From Glaciimonas sp. (lineage in GTDB: Bacteria; Pseudomonadota; Gammaproteobacteria; Burkholderiales; Burkholderiaceae_D): 64,000 nucleotides of DNA. The position numbers were made by a program, and so were the translations under genes. The notes under the pieces were generated by a model, which was given only the letters and a program-made list of their open reading frames with translations, had not been told where the DNA came from and searched no databases. This document shows positions 55,729-64,000 of this stretch, piece by piece (position 1 is the stretch's first letter; each line of letters opens with the position of its first letter). The stretch covers positions 1 to 64,000 of the forward strand of contig JABBOV010000003.1 of NCBI GenBank assembly GCA_012927625.1. The letters are read 5' to 3'.

Positions 55729-57411
55729 ATGCCAGTAGCAAACAATGTCCTTATTAGCGACAAAATGACCAGCTTTGCAAAGACGCCAGGTGCACAAAAA
55801 TTTTTGATTGGCCTAAGTATCGCAGCCGTTATTGCGGTTATGGCAGGCGTCTGGATTTGGAGCCAACAACCCGATTACCGCGTGCTGTTCTCGAATTTTA
55901 ACGACCGCGATGGCGGTGCCATTGTAGCGTCACTGCAACAAATGAATGTGCCATACAAGTTCGCGGAAGGCGGCGGTGCGATTCTTGTGCCTGCCAACCA
56001 AGTGCATGACGCGCGCTTGAAACTGGCTGCCCAAGGTTTGCCCAAAGGGGGCAATGTTGGCTTTGAGTTGATGGAAAATCAAAAGCTGGGCATCTCGCAA
56101 TTTTTGGAGCAAGTAAATTTTCAGCGCGCGCTGGAAGGCGAGTTGGCGCGTTCGATTGAGTCGATTGCGGCAGTACAAGCTGCGCGCATTCATCTGGCTT
56201 TGCCCAAGGCTTCTGTATTTGTACGTGATCGGCAACAACCGACTGCTTCCGTTTTGCTCAATCTGCACGCGGGCAGAACGCTGGATGCACAACAGGTCAG
56301 CGCAGTGGTGCATCTGGTAGCGAGCAGCGTGCCGGATTTACACATCCAAAATATCACTGTCGTCGATCAAAATGGCAATTTGCTATCTGAAACAAGTAAA
56401 TCCGCCACCATTAGCGGTCTGGATGCTACGCAACTCAAATATGTTCAGGAGCTACAGCGCAATATTGTCAAGAGGGTAGAGTCGATCATCATTCCGATTG
56501 TCGGCGCGAATAATGTGCGCGCAGAGGCCACCGCAGATGTAGATTTTTCGCATAGTGAACAGGCTGCCGAAACCTACAAACCCAATCTTGCGACCGATAC
56601 ATCCTCAGTGCGCAGTCAGCAGTCCAGCGAATCGTCTAATCCAAATAATGCGAATGCAACCGGCATTCCTGGCGCCCTTACTAATCAACCTCCAGTGCCA
56701 GCTACCGCTCCGATTACTGCAGCGGGCAATAATATCGCCAAGGTAGGCGCCAGCACAGCTGCAGCACCAGCGCCGGTTCCGGCTTCCAATACGCGCAAGG
56801 ATACAACCGTAAACTACGAAGTTGACAAGACTATCCGTTATGTACAACAACCGATGGGGGGCATAAAACGTTTATCTGTCGCGGTGGTGGTTAATTATAA
56901 AAAAGTCACAAACAGTGCCGGAAAAACCTCCAGCGTTGCCTTGACCGATATTGAAAAAACCCAGATTACCGATTTGGTCAAAGAGGCTATGGGATACGAC
57001 AAGGAACGTGGCGATTCGTTAAATGTCGTCAATAGTCCGTTTGCCGGCATGACAGAAGAAGTTATTGCCGAACTACCGTTATGGAAGCAGCCAGAGATGA
57101 TCGCGTTAGCAAAGGAAATCGGTAAGTATCTGTTGGCCGGAATTGTTTTGCTTTACCTATTCTTTCGTGTCTTAAAGCCGATGCTGCGCAAACTAACCCA
57201 AGTTACCGCAGTCAACGGTGCAGCAGCTTTGCCTGCGCCTGACGGGGACGAAGACCCGGTCCAAATCGGGAACGCAGCCAAAATGCTGGCGCAGGAAAAA
57301 CGCCAGCTTTCCGGCTATGACAAAAACCTGGAGACGGCCAAACAACTGGCAAAAGAGAATCCTAAAATTGTGGCTAACGTCGTGAAGTCGTGGGTCAATA
57401 GCAATGAGTGA
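55729..57411 (+). CDS. fliF: Flagellar MS-ring protein FliF
   Basis: Start at ATG 55729 (AGGCGAG upstream) gives 560 residues. Two membrane segments flank the large ring domain: FLIGLSIAAVIAVMAGVWIW near the start and LLAGIVLLYLFFRVL near residue 470. RBM motifs such as YRVLFSNFNDRDGGAIVASLQQMNVPYKF and RIHLALPKASVFVRDRQQPTASVLLNL are typical. It overlaps fliG by eight bases. Confidence 0.95.
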   Translation: MPVANNVLISDKMTSFAKTPGAQKFLIGLSIAAVIAVMAGVWIWSQQPDYRVLFSNFNDRDGGAIVASLQQMNVPYKFAEGGGAILVPANQVHDARLKLAAQGLPKGGNVGFELMENQKLGISQFLEQVNFQRALEGELARSIESIAAVQAARIHLALPKASVFVRDRQQPTASVLLNLHAGRTLDAQQVSAVVHLVASSVPDLHIQNITVVDQNGNLLSETSKSATISGLDATQLKYVQELQRNIVKRVESIIIPIVGANNVRAEATADVDFSHSEQAAETYKPNLATDTSSVRSQQSSESSNPNNANATGIPGALTNQPPVPATAPITAAGNNIAKVGASTAAAPAPVPASNTRKDTTVNYEVDKTIRYVQQPMGGIKRLSVAVVVNYKKVTNSAGKTSSVALTDIEKTQITDLVKEAMGYDKERGDSLNVVNSPFAGMTEEVIAELPLWKQPEMIALAKEIGKYLLAGIVLLYLFFRVLKPMLRKLTQVTAVNGAAALPAPDGDEDPVQIGNAAKMLAQEKRQLSGYDKNLETAKQLAKENPKIVANVVKSWVNSNE

Positions 57412-58399
57412 GGACGGCGTAATTAAAGCGGCCGTTCTTATGCTGGCGCTAGGGGAAAACGAAGCGGCTGAAGTCATGCGGCATCTGGGTCCGCGCGAGG
57501 TGCAAAAGCTGGGTGCCGCGATGGCCACTATGAAATCCATTCCGCACGAACAGGTTGAAACCGTACTGGCGTCTTTCAGCATCGATGCAACCAGAAACTC
57601 CTCGCTGGGACTAGACTCGGATGACTATATCCGCTCTGTATTAACTAAGGCCCTGGGCGATGATAAAGCTTCTTCGCTTTTGAACCGTATTCTGGGCGGC
57701 AGGGATGCCAGTGGCATTGAAAGCTTGAAGTGGATGGATCCGCAGTCCGTATCCGATTTGATCCACAATGAACATCCGCAGATAGTCGCCACGATACTGG
57801 TGCATCTGGAGCGCGATCAGGCTTGCGAAATACTTTCCCACTTTACTGAACGCCTGCGCAATGACGTGGTTTTGCGCATTGCTACGCTGGACGGGGTGCA
57901 GCCGACCGCACTACGCGAACTGAATGACGTCCTGACAAAACTGCTTATCGGAAATGAAAATCTCAAGAAACAACCGATGGGTGGCATTCGCACTGCTGCC
58001 GAAATCCTGAACTTCATGAGCGGTGAAAACGAAGCATCCACAATGGATAGCCTGAAAAGCTATGACGCTGAAATGGCGCAGAAGATCATGGATGAAATGT
58101 TTATATTCGAAAACATCATGGATATCGACGATCGCGGAATTCAGCTGCTATTGCGGGAAGTACAGTCGGAAACTCTAATTATCGCGCTCAAGGGAGCTGG
58201 ACAGGAGCTGCGTGAGAAGATATTCAAGAACATGTCGCAACGCGCCGGTGAAATGATGCGCGAAGACCTGGATTCCAAAGGGCCAGTTCGGTTATCCGAG
58301 GTTGAGGCACAGCAAAAGCAGATTTTGCAGATTATCCGTCGCTTGGCGGAGGAAGGACAAATTATCCTGGGTGGTAGTGGCGACGATTCCTATGTCTAG
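57404..58399 (+). CDS. fliG: Flagellar motor switch protein FliG
   Basis: The 331-residue protein is FliG: GENEAAEVMRHLGPREVQKLGAAMATM, EHPQIVATILVHLERDQACEIL (armadillo part) and FIFENIMDIDDRGIQLLLREVQSETLIIALKGA, where the torque-helix charges are found. It joins the MS ring to the C ring. Confidence 0.95.
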   Translation: MSEDGVIKAAVLMLALGENEAAEVMRHLGPREVQKLGAAMATMKSIPHEQVETVLASFSIDATRNSSLGLDSDDYIRSVLTKALGDDKASSLLNRILGGRDASGIESLKWMDPQSVSDLIHNEHPQIVATILVHLERDQACEILSHFTERLRNDVVLRIATLDGVQPTALRELNDVLTKLLIGNENLKKQPMGGIRTAAEILNFMSGENEASTMDSLKSYDAEMAQKIMDEMFIFENIMDIDDRGIQLLLREVQSETLIIALKGAGQELREKIFKNMSQRAGEMMREDLDSKGPVRLSEVEAQQKQILQIIRRLAEEGQIILGGSGDDSYV

Positions 58400-59045
58400 T
58401 CATTTGATCCCAAAAGAACAGTTATCCGCCTATCAACGATGGGAGATGGCTTCGTTCGGTGACGAGAAGTCAGCGCATTTGCAGGATGTACCAGCGCAAA
58501 TTGCCCTGCCGACAGCTGAACAGATTGCCGCAATCCATGAAACAACCCGCCTGCAAGGTTATGCCGATGGATGCAAGGAAGGTCATGCCGCTGGACTAGC
58601 GCAGGGCCGCAGCAAGGCCGCAGCCGAACTCAATATTTTACAAAAAATTGCAGAAGCATTTAATGACCAGGTCACCAGGGCTGACGAATTGATCGCTAAA
58701 GACCTTATGAATTTGGCGCTGGACCTATCTAAGGCAATGCTCAAAAATGCACTGAAGATTCGACCCGAGCTGGTGCTTCCGATCATCAATGAAGCCATCC
58801 ATTATTTGCCCAACCTGGTGCAACCGGCATTGCTTTTTCTTAATCCCGATGATGCTTCCCTAGTCAGGGAGCACCTTGGAACGGCTCTGGACGAAGCAGG
58901 CTGGCGCGTCAAGGAAGAGCCATCCATGGAACGCGGTGGCTGCCGGATTGAAACAGGTAGCAATCAGATCGATGCCACCACGCAATCCCGCTGGCATCGT
59001 ATTGCCAGCGCACTGGATTCCCAAACAGACTGGCTAGCGCCGTGA
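58392..59045 (+). CDS. fliH: Flagellar export apparatus protein FliH
   Basis: Start at ATG 58392 ([19 protein letters not shown]) overlaps fliG by eight bases; 217 residues. [22 protein letters not shown] has the GxxxG-rich middle of FliH, and the C-terminal ATPase-stator part includes [16 protein letters not shown]. FliH regulates FliI. Confidence 0.92.
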   Translation: MSSHLIPKEQLSAYQRWEMASFGDEKSAHLQDVPAQIALPTAEQIAAIHETTRLQGYADGCKEGHAAGLAQGRSKAAAELNILQKIAEAFNDQVTRADELIAKDLMNLALDLSKAMLKNALKIRPELVLPIINEAIHYLPNLVQPALLFLNPDDASLVREHLGTALDEAGWRVKEEPSMERGGCRIETGSNQIDATTQSRWHRIASALDSQTDWLAP

Positions 59046-60439
59046 CCGGCCAGTCTCACAGCGTTCGCTGGCAATCATACCTGCGCGATTGCCATGAGCT
59101 GCTGGCAATCGCGGAACCCATGCAAGTTTCAGGTCGCGTCACACGCGTAGCTGGATTGGTGATGGAGGCAGTCGGGCTGAAATTGGCGATTGGCAGTGGA
59201 TGTACCATCCCGTTAAATAATGGAGCACTTATTGAGGCGGAAGTAGTTGGTTTTGACGGTGAACGTATTTTTTTGATGCCACAAAGCGACGTCGAAGGAA
59301 TTGCACCGGGAGCGCGTGTTTTTCCGGTCGAGATTATTCATACCCTGCCTAGCCCGGGGCAAGTCATGCATCCGCGCCGTCGACCTAGCGATCGTACTCG
59401 CCATCTTCCTGTTGGCGCGGAATTGCTGGGCCGGGTATTGGATGGGGCTGGCCGGCCACTGGACAACCTGGGCCCTATTCTTGCGACTCACACGGCTCCG
59501 CTAAACGTAAGAGCAGCCAACCCATTATCGCGTGCCCCAATTACCGATATTCTTGATGTGGGTGTGCGTGCCATCAATAGCATTCTGACGGTAGGTCGCG
59601 GCCAAAGGATGGGTTTGTTCGCAGGTTCAGGCGTGGGCAAGAGCGTACTGCTTGGGATGATGGCGCGGTACACCGCAGCTGATGTAATTGTGGTTGGGCT
59701 GATTGGCGAACGTGGCAGGGAAGTCAAGGAATTCATTGAGCAAATATTAGGAGCGCAAGGGTTGGCGCGTTCTGTAGTGGTTGCAGCTCCCGCCGATACC
59801 CCGCCTTTGATGCGGTTGCAAGGTGCTGCTTATGCAACGGCGATTGCGGAACATTTCCGCGATCAGGGTAAGCATGTATTGTTAATCATGGATTCTCTAA
59901 CCCGCTACGCAATGGCACAACGCGAAATAGCACTTGCGATTGGTGAGCCGCCAGCAACAAAAGGGTATCCACCTTCTGTTTTTGCCAAACTGCCGATTTT
60001 GGTCGAACGCGCTGGCAACGGTGACATCAATGGCGGCTCGATTACCGCTTTTTATACCGTGCTAACAGAAGGAGACGATCAACAAGACCCAATTGCGGAT
60101 GCGGCGCGGGCTATTTTGGACGGCCATATCGTACTCAATAGAGCGCTAGCCGAAAGCGGACATTACCCAGCGATTGATATTGAGCAGTCGATCAGCCGCG
60201 CCATGAACAATATCACTTCACCACAACAACAGGAGCAGGCGCGACATCTGAAACAGTTGTATTCGCGCTATGAACGCAACCGGGATTTAATTAGTGTCGG
60301 CGCGTATAGTTCCGGATCCGACCCCGTATTGGACAAAGCCATCGTATTGCATTCCAAAATAGAATCATTTCTGCAACAAGCAATCTCTGAGCGTGCCGGC
60401 ATTCAAGAAAGTTTAGAGCAACTTACCGCTCTATTCTGA
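59042..60439 (+). CDS. fliI: Flagellum-specific ATPase FliI
   Basis: The 465-residue protein starts at GTG overlapping the fliH stop. ATPase motifs: Walker [14 protein letters not shown] (about residue 195), [15 protein letters not shown], Walker [12 protein letters not shown] and [16 protein letters not shown]. It powers unfolding and export of flagellar substrates with FliH and FliJ. Confidence 0.96.
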   Translation: MTGQSHSVRWQSYLRDCHELLAIAEPMQVSGRVTRVAGLVMEAVGLKLAIGSGCTIPLNNGALIEAEVVGFDGERIFLMPQSDVEGIAPGARVFPVEIIHTLPSPGQVMHPRRRPSDRTRHLPVGAELLGRVLDGAGRPLDNLGPILATHTAPLNVRAANPLSRAPITDILDVGVRAINSILTVGRGQRMGLFAGSGVGKSVLLGMMARYTAADVIVVGLIGERGREVKEFIEQILGAQGLARSVVVAAPADTPPLMRLQGAAYATAIAEHFRDQGKHVLLIMDSLTRYAMAQREIALAIGEPPATKGYPPSVFAKLPILVERAGNGDINGGSITAFYTVLTEGDDQQDPIADAARAILDGHIVLNRALAESGHYPAIDIEQSISRAMNNITSPQQQEQARHLKQLYSRYERNRDLISVGAYSSGSDPVLDKAIVLHSKIESFLQQAISERAGIQESLEQLTALF

Positions 60440-60478
60440 CGATGGCGACAATAGAAATAAAGTTAAACTGAACGCATA

Positions 60479-60919
60479 ATGGCATCCACTTCTCAACTAA
60501 ACACACTGATTTCATTGGCAGAAAAGAAAACAGACGATGCTGCAAAAATGTTGGGGGTGGCAATTCGTGCCGGCGAAGAGGCAGAACAAAAGCTGGCATT
60601 ATTACAGCAATATCGAGATGATTATGCGGCGCGATTAGAATCTACCCGGTCGGTCGGCCTTAGTATCATGAGCCACCAGAATTATCAGGTTTTCTTAGGC
60701 AAACTTGACAGTGCCATAATCGGCCAAGAAGTAACGGTAGAACATGAGAAACGGCGCATCGCTGAAAGCCGGTCTGCATGGCAGGAAAATGCACGGAAGA
60801 AAATGTCGTTCGGCGCCCTATCCCAGCGCGCGCAGAAAGAAGCACAACGACTTGAAGACAAACGCGATCAAAAACTGATGGATGAGCATGCAGCAAGGCT
60901 AAAAGCCTACAAGCGGTAA
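60479..60919 (+). CDS. fliJ: Flagellar export protein FliJ
   Basis: The 146-residue protein is helical coiled coil almost throughout, of FliJ length, and follows fliI by 39 bases. Sequence such as LISLAEKKTDDAAKMLGVAIRAGEEAEQKLALLQQYRDDY is a typical FliJ N-terminus. It links FliI to FlhA. Confidence 0.9.
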   Translation: MASTSQLNTLISLAEKKTDDAAKMLGVAIRAGEEAEQKLALLQQYRDDYAARLESTRSVGLSIMSHQNYQVFLGKLDSAIIGQEVTVEHEKRRIAESRSAWQENARKKMSFGALSQRAQKEAQRLEDKRDQKLMDEHAARLKAYKR

Positions 60920-60939
60920 TAGAAAAATAAACACTTACC

Positions 60940-62082
60940 ATGATGACCGGTGAAATAATGCAAACACCCTTGATATTTAGCCCAGTTAGCGCAATTCAGC
61001 AAGCTGCGCCAACCAAACCTGCCGATAACACAGCTGCGAAAGATCTGTCGTTCAAACAGATGCTGGAGCGTCGGGTAGCCAATCAGAGCGACAGCAGCCC
61101 TGTCAAAAAAGCCAGTGATACTGCAAGCAGCAAAAAAACACCTGAATCCGAGAGTGCTTCAAAGCCGAGCCATGGTGCCGCGCCGGCAGAAAGCGAGGGC
61201 GAAGGCAAAAAAGAAATCAAAAAAGCCGATGACATAGCCGGCAATTCGACCGAAGCAACGCCATCTGCCACGGCCGAGCTAATGGCGCTGGTTGCAAATG
61301 TGCGCCAACCGGTAGAAAAATTGGATGGCGCTTTGCCCGGCAAAGATGCACTGCCTAAGGTCGATGTCGGTCTTGATGCTGTGATAGGAAAGGGCAAGCA
61401 TAGCAATTCGGCAACAGATCGCACATTTCTGGAAAATATGAAAGAACAGGATTTGATCAATGATGACGCTGGCAAGCCAGGGCCTGGTTTGATTCAAGGC
61501 ATGAATATAAAAGGCGAGGCACAACTATTGACGGATGCAGCGGCACTCCAGAAAAATGATTCAAAGTCAACAACGATTGCCGCAAACATGGTGGCATCGC
61601 AGACAATTATGCAGGAAATCGGAGCGGCTGCTAAAAACCCTGTTTCTGACAAATTGACGCCGTATGTGGGAAGCAGTGCCTGGAACCAGGCATTGGGACA
61701 AAAAATTACATTGATGGTAAGTACAACGCAGCAAACTGCGACTTTATCGCTCAATCCGCCAGACCTTGGGCCATTGCAGGTGATCTTGAACATCAGCAAG
61801 GATTCGGCCGATGCGACGTTCATTGCAGCCCAGCCTGAAGTTCGGCAAGCACTTGAAGCTGCCTTACCGAGGCTACGTGAAATGATGAGCGAAGCAGGCG
61901 TTGCGCTTGGACAGGCTAACGTAAGCAGCAATATGCCGAACCAAGGTAACTCGCAAAACGGTTCAGATAGCAGAATGGGCGCTCAAACTACCAGGGACAG
62001 TTCGCACTCGGAAGATATATCACCCGTCTCCATGAGTGCCAATCGAACGACCCAAATCGGATTGATAGATGCCTTTGTCTGA
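60940..62082 (+). CDS. fliK: Flagellar hook-length control protein FliK
   Basis: The 380-residue protein has a disordered, charged N-terminal two thirds and the Flg_hook C-terminus (WNQALGQKITLMVSTTQQTATLSLNPPDLGPLQVILNISKDSADATFIAAQPEVRQALEAALPRLREMMSEAGVALGQANVS). It measures hook length and switches export. Start between ATG 60940 and ATG 60958 is uncertain. Confidence 0.92.
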   Translation: MMTGEIMQTPLIFSPVSAIQQAAPTKPADNTAAKDLSFKQMLERRVANQSDSSPVKKASDTASSKKTPESESASKPSHGAAPAESEGEGKKEIKKADDIAGNSTEATPSATAELMALVANVRQPVEKLDGALPGKDALPKVDVGLDAVIGKGKHSNSATDRTFLENMKEQDLINDDAGKPGPGLIQGMNIKGEAQLLTDAAALQKNDSKSTTIAANMVASQTIMQEIGAAAKNPVSDKLTPYVGSSAWNQALGQKITLMVSTTQQTATLSLNPPDLGPLQVILNISKDSADATFIAAQPEVRQALEAALPRLREMMSEAGVALGQANVSSNMPNQGNSQNGSDSRMGAQTTRDSSHSEDISPVSMSANRTTQIGLIDAFV

Positions 62083-62242
62083 ATGTATTCTTGGCGAGAC
62101 ACATAATGCCAGACAACCTTCAGCGCAAAAAAACGAAAATAAATATACGCTCGCATCCTGCTCTTTTCATTGCATCCGCAACCTCACTTTGTCACAATGG
62201 CGCACGAAGATAATGCACTAATGCATGACGACAAGGAACATG

Positions 62243-62752
62243 ATGGCAAAAGCAGCCCCAAAAGAAGATGTAAAGGCTGACCCTGCAGAAGAGAAACCAG
62301 GAAAATCCAGGAAAAAATTATTTCTCATAATGGGTATTGCCATAATCGCAATTGGTGTCGGGGGTTCTGCAGGTGCACTGTATCTGAACAAGAAAAACGT
62401 TTCTGGAAAAAATACAATAAAGAACGTCCAGGAAAAACCGCCGGTGTTCCTCAACCTGGACTCATTTACAGTCAACCTGCAGTCAGAAGATGGCAGCCAA
62501 TATCTCCAGATAGCCTTCACATTACAGGTTGAAGACGATAAACAAGTTGAGATTTTCAAACAAAATATGCCGCAAGTCCGCAATCGCTTACTGATGTTAC
62601 TTTCCAGCAAAAAACCTTCCGAAATTGCATCGACAGAGGGCAAGAAAAAACTTTCCAACGAAATCGTTGCGCTGCTAAAGCAACCTTTTTATCCGCAAGG
62701 CAAACCACAGTCTGTATCAAGTGTGTTTTTTACCTCTTTTATAATTCAGTAG
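62243..62752 (+). CDS. fliL: Flagellar basal-body protein FliL
   Basis: Start at ATG 62243, placed by the AAGGA five bases upstream; 169 residues. A membrane segment (LFLIMGIAIIAIGVGGSAGALYL) near the N-terminus is followed by the periplasmic FliL domain (VFLNLDSFTVNLQSEDGSQYLQIAFTLQVEDDKQVEIFKQNMPQVRNRLLMLLSSKKPSEI). It supports stator function. Confidence 0.93.
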   Translation: MAKAAPKEDVKADPAEEKPGKSRKKLFLIMGIAIIAIGVGGSAGALYLNKKNVSGKNTIKNVQEKPPVFLNLDSFTVNLQSEDGSQYLQIAFTLQVEDDKQVEIFKQNMPQVRNRLLMLLSSKKPSEIASTEGKKKLSNEIVALLKQPFYPQGKPQSVSSVFFTSFIIQ

Positions 62753-62756
62753 CGCG

Positions 62757-63761
62757 ATGGCCGATAATTTTCTCTCCCAGGAAGAGGTTGATGCCCTACT
62801 TAAGGGCGTCAACGGCGATCAGGATGACATCCATGCGCCTGAAGATACCTCCGGCGTACGGCCCTACAATCTTGCCACGCAAGAACGCATTGTACGTGGC
62901 AGGATGCCAACGCTTGAGATCATTAATGAGCGTTTTGCACGCTTGTTGCGCATAGGCCTGTTCAACTTCCTGCGTCGCAGTTGCGAAGTTTCGGTTGGTT
63001 CTGTGCGTGTTTCCAAATACAGCGAATTCATACGCAACTTGGTAGTGCCAACCAATCTCAACTTGGTGCACATGAAACCACTGCGCGGCACTGCGCTCAT
63101 GGTGTTCGATCCAAATCTGGTATTCCTGATTGTCGACAATCTTTTTGGCGGCGATGGCCGATTTCACACTCGCGTAGAAGGCAGAGATTTTACGCAAACC
63201 GAGCAACGCATCATTCAACGCATACTGAGTGTTGTTTTCGAGGCTTATGCAAAATCGTGGGAGCCAGTATATCCGGTTGAGTTCGAGTATATACGCTCAG
63301 AAATGAACACCCAATTTGCCAATATCGCAACTCCGAACGAAGTTGTTGTAGCTACAACATTTACCCTGGAGCTGGGATCCGTTAGTGGTGAAATGCACTT
63401 TTGCATGCCTTACTCGATGATCGAACCGATCCGCGACACCCTTACCAGTAGCCTGCAGGGTGAGGCCCTAGAAGTTGATAAGCGTTGGGTGCGACTGATG
63501 ACACAGCAGATTCAGATCGCGGAAGTCGAGATCGTTGCAAATCTGGGCTTGGCCAAAATTACCCTGGGCGAGATCATGAATATGAAAGCCGGTGATGTCA
63601 TTCCATTCTCGATTCCCGAAACTGTTGCGGCAACGGTAGATGGCGTTCCAGTCATGGATTGCAACTACGGCGTTTTTAATGGCCAATATGCATTACGTGT
63701 CGAAAAATTGTTGAGCTACCAATCAAATGAAATAGCGCAAGGAGATACAAATGGCAGATGA
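62757..63761 (+). CDS. fliM: Flagellar motor switch protein FliM
   Basis: The 334-residue protein has the N-terminal CheY-P site (FLSQEEVDALLKGV), GVRPYNLATQERIVRGRMPTLEIINERFARLLRIGLFNFLRR and the C-terminal SpoA domain (LGLAKITLGEIMNMKAGDVIPF). It forms the C ring with FliN. fliN starts eleven bases before its end. Confidence 0.95.
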   Translation: MADNFLSQEEVDALLKGVNGDQDDIHAPEDTSGVRPYNLATQERIVRGRMPTLEIINERFARLLRIGLFNFLRRSCEVSVGSVRVSKYSEFIRNLVVPTNLNLVHMKPLRGTALMVFDPNLVFLIVDNLFGGDGRFHTRVEGRDFTQTEQRIIQRILSVVFEAYAKSWEPVYPVEFEYIRSEMNTQFANIATPNEVVVATTFTLELGSVSGEMHFCMPYSMIEPIRDTLTSSLQGEALEVDKRWVRLMTQQIQIAEVEIVANLGLAKITLGEIMNMKAGDVIPFSIPETVAATVDGVPVMDCNYGVFNGQYALRVEKLLSYQSNEIAQGDTNGR

Positions 63762-64000
63762 CTTAAACTCCCAAAAAATTGCTGAAGATGACTGGGGCGC
63801 TGCTATCGCCGAACAGGAAAAGGCAGACGCAGTTGCGCTGAAAAATCAGCCGGCAGCTACTGCTGCTATTTTTCAGGATTTTTCTGGCCAAAAAGTCAAA
63901 GGTGGAACGCACAACGATATTGATTTCATTCTTGATATTCCAGTGCAGCTGACGGTCGAACTGGGCCGCACTAAAATTGCGATCAAAAATCTTTTGCAAC
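63751..64000 (+). CDS. fliN: Flagellar motor switch protein FliN (partial)
   Basis: ATG 63751 with AGGAG seven bases upstream opens MADDLNSQKIAEDDWG..., reading FILDIPVQLTVELGRTKIAIKNLL, the start of the SpoA domain, before the window ends. About 83 residues are present. It overlaps fliM by eleven bases, as is usual. Confidence 0.93.
   Translation, partial: MADDLNSQKIAEDDWGAAIAEQEKADAVALKNQPAATAAIFQDFSGQKVKGGTHNDIDFILDIPVQLTVELGRTKIAIKNLLQ

Noticed and set aside
1-64000. CRISPR array
   Set aside because: No series of regularly spaced identical repeats was seen; the repeats found are palindromes and single direct duplications.

Overview
The right half (about 31 kb onward) is betaproteobacterial chromosome, most likely order Burkholderiales and probably family Oxalobacteraceae. 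This rests on the order hemW-rdgB-rph-PP2C-kinase-yicC-gmk-rpoZ-spoT-greB, on the flagellar gene content and on base composition. No marker gene names the genus, so it remains an inference.

Region 1, 1 to about 31,050, is an accessory island. It opens with a 5'-truncated AlbA_2/RecG-like gene (121-1662). Next comes a two-gene operon on the minus strand: a 1673-residue NERD/kinase-like/SF1-helicase fusion and a 475-residue partner (2064-8509). A decayed tRNA-Phe lies at 8825-8897. A plasmid/ICE-type trio follows: metal-binding protein, YqaJ recombinase and DUF932 (8963-12149). From 13.4 to 28.4 kb the genes look defence-like: DUF2779 nuclease with a WYL regulator, PD-(D/E)XK nuclease with an overlapping partner, triple zinc-ribbon protein, 5'-nucleotidase, SIR2 protein with a degenerate FtsZ-like protein, a second WYL regulator with a PD-(D/E)XK-like gene, and a frameshifted PP2C gene with a beta-CASP-type metallo-hydrolase. 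The island ends in about 1.1 kb of decayed DNA that includes the 3' half of a tRNA-Pro and an intact tRNA-Ser(UGA). No integrase is visible in the window.

The main discovery candidate is a shared operator-like palindrome, wGCGACr-N5-yGTCGCw (7-5-7). It occurs upstream of the DUF2779-WYL operon, twice upstream of the SIR2/FtsZ-like pair, twice upstream of the second WYL gene, and upstream of the PP2C/metallo-hydrolase unit. At four of these promoters the nearest site ends 40-51 bp before the start codon. This suggests that the WYL proteins control a dispersed set of cassettes as one regulon. The SIR2 gene paired with an FtsZ-like protein that lacks the tubulin GTP-binding signature is the most unusual cassette.

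Region 2, 31,057 to 44,816, is housekeeping: tRNA-Ser, hemW, rdgB, rph and a PP2C phosphatase/kinase pair on the minus strand; yicC, gmk, rpoZ and spoT on the plus strand; DUF3422 and greB on the minus strand; then a PAS histidine kinase and LuxR-type response regulator.

Region 3, 44,817 to 46,392, holds a nested palindromic repeat, a ParE/ParD-like toxin-antitoxin pair and a sigma-28-like promoter.

Region 4, 46,393 to the right edge, is flagellar: an unusually large flagellin (1046 residues), flaG, fliD, fliS, fliT, a repeat cluster, a FliK-like gene, an FlhB C-terminal homologue, ycgR, divergent fliE, and fliF-G-H-I-J-K-L-M-N with fliN cut by the window end.
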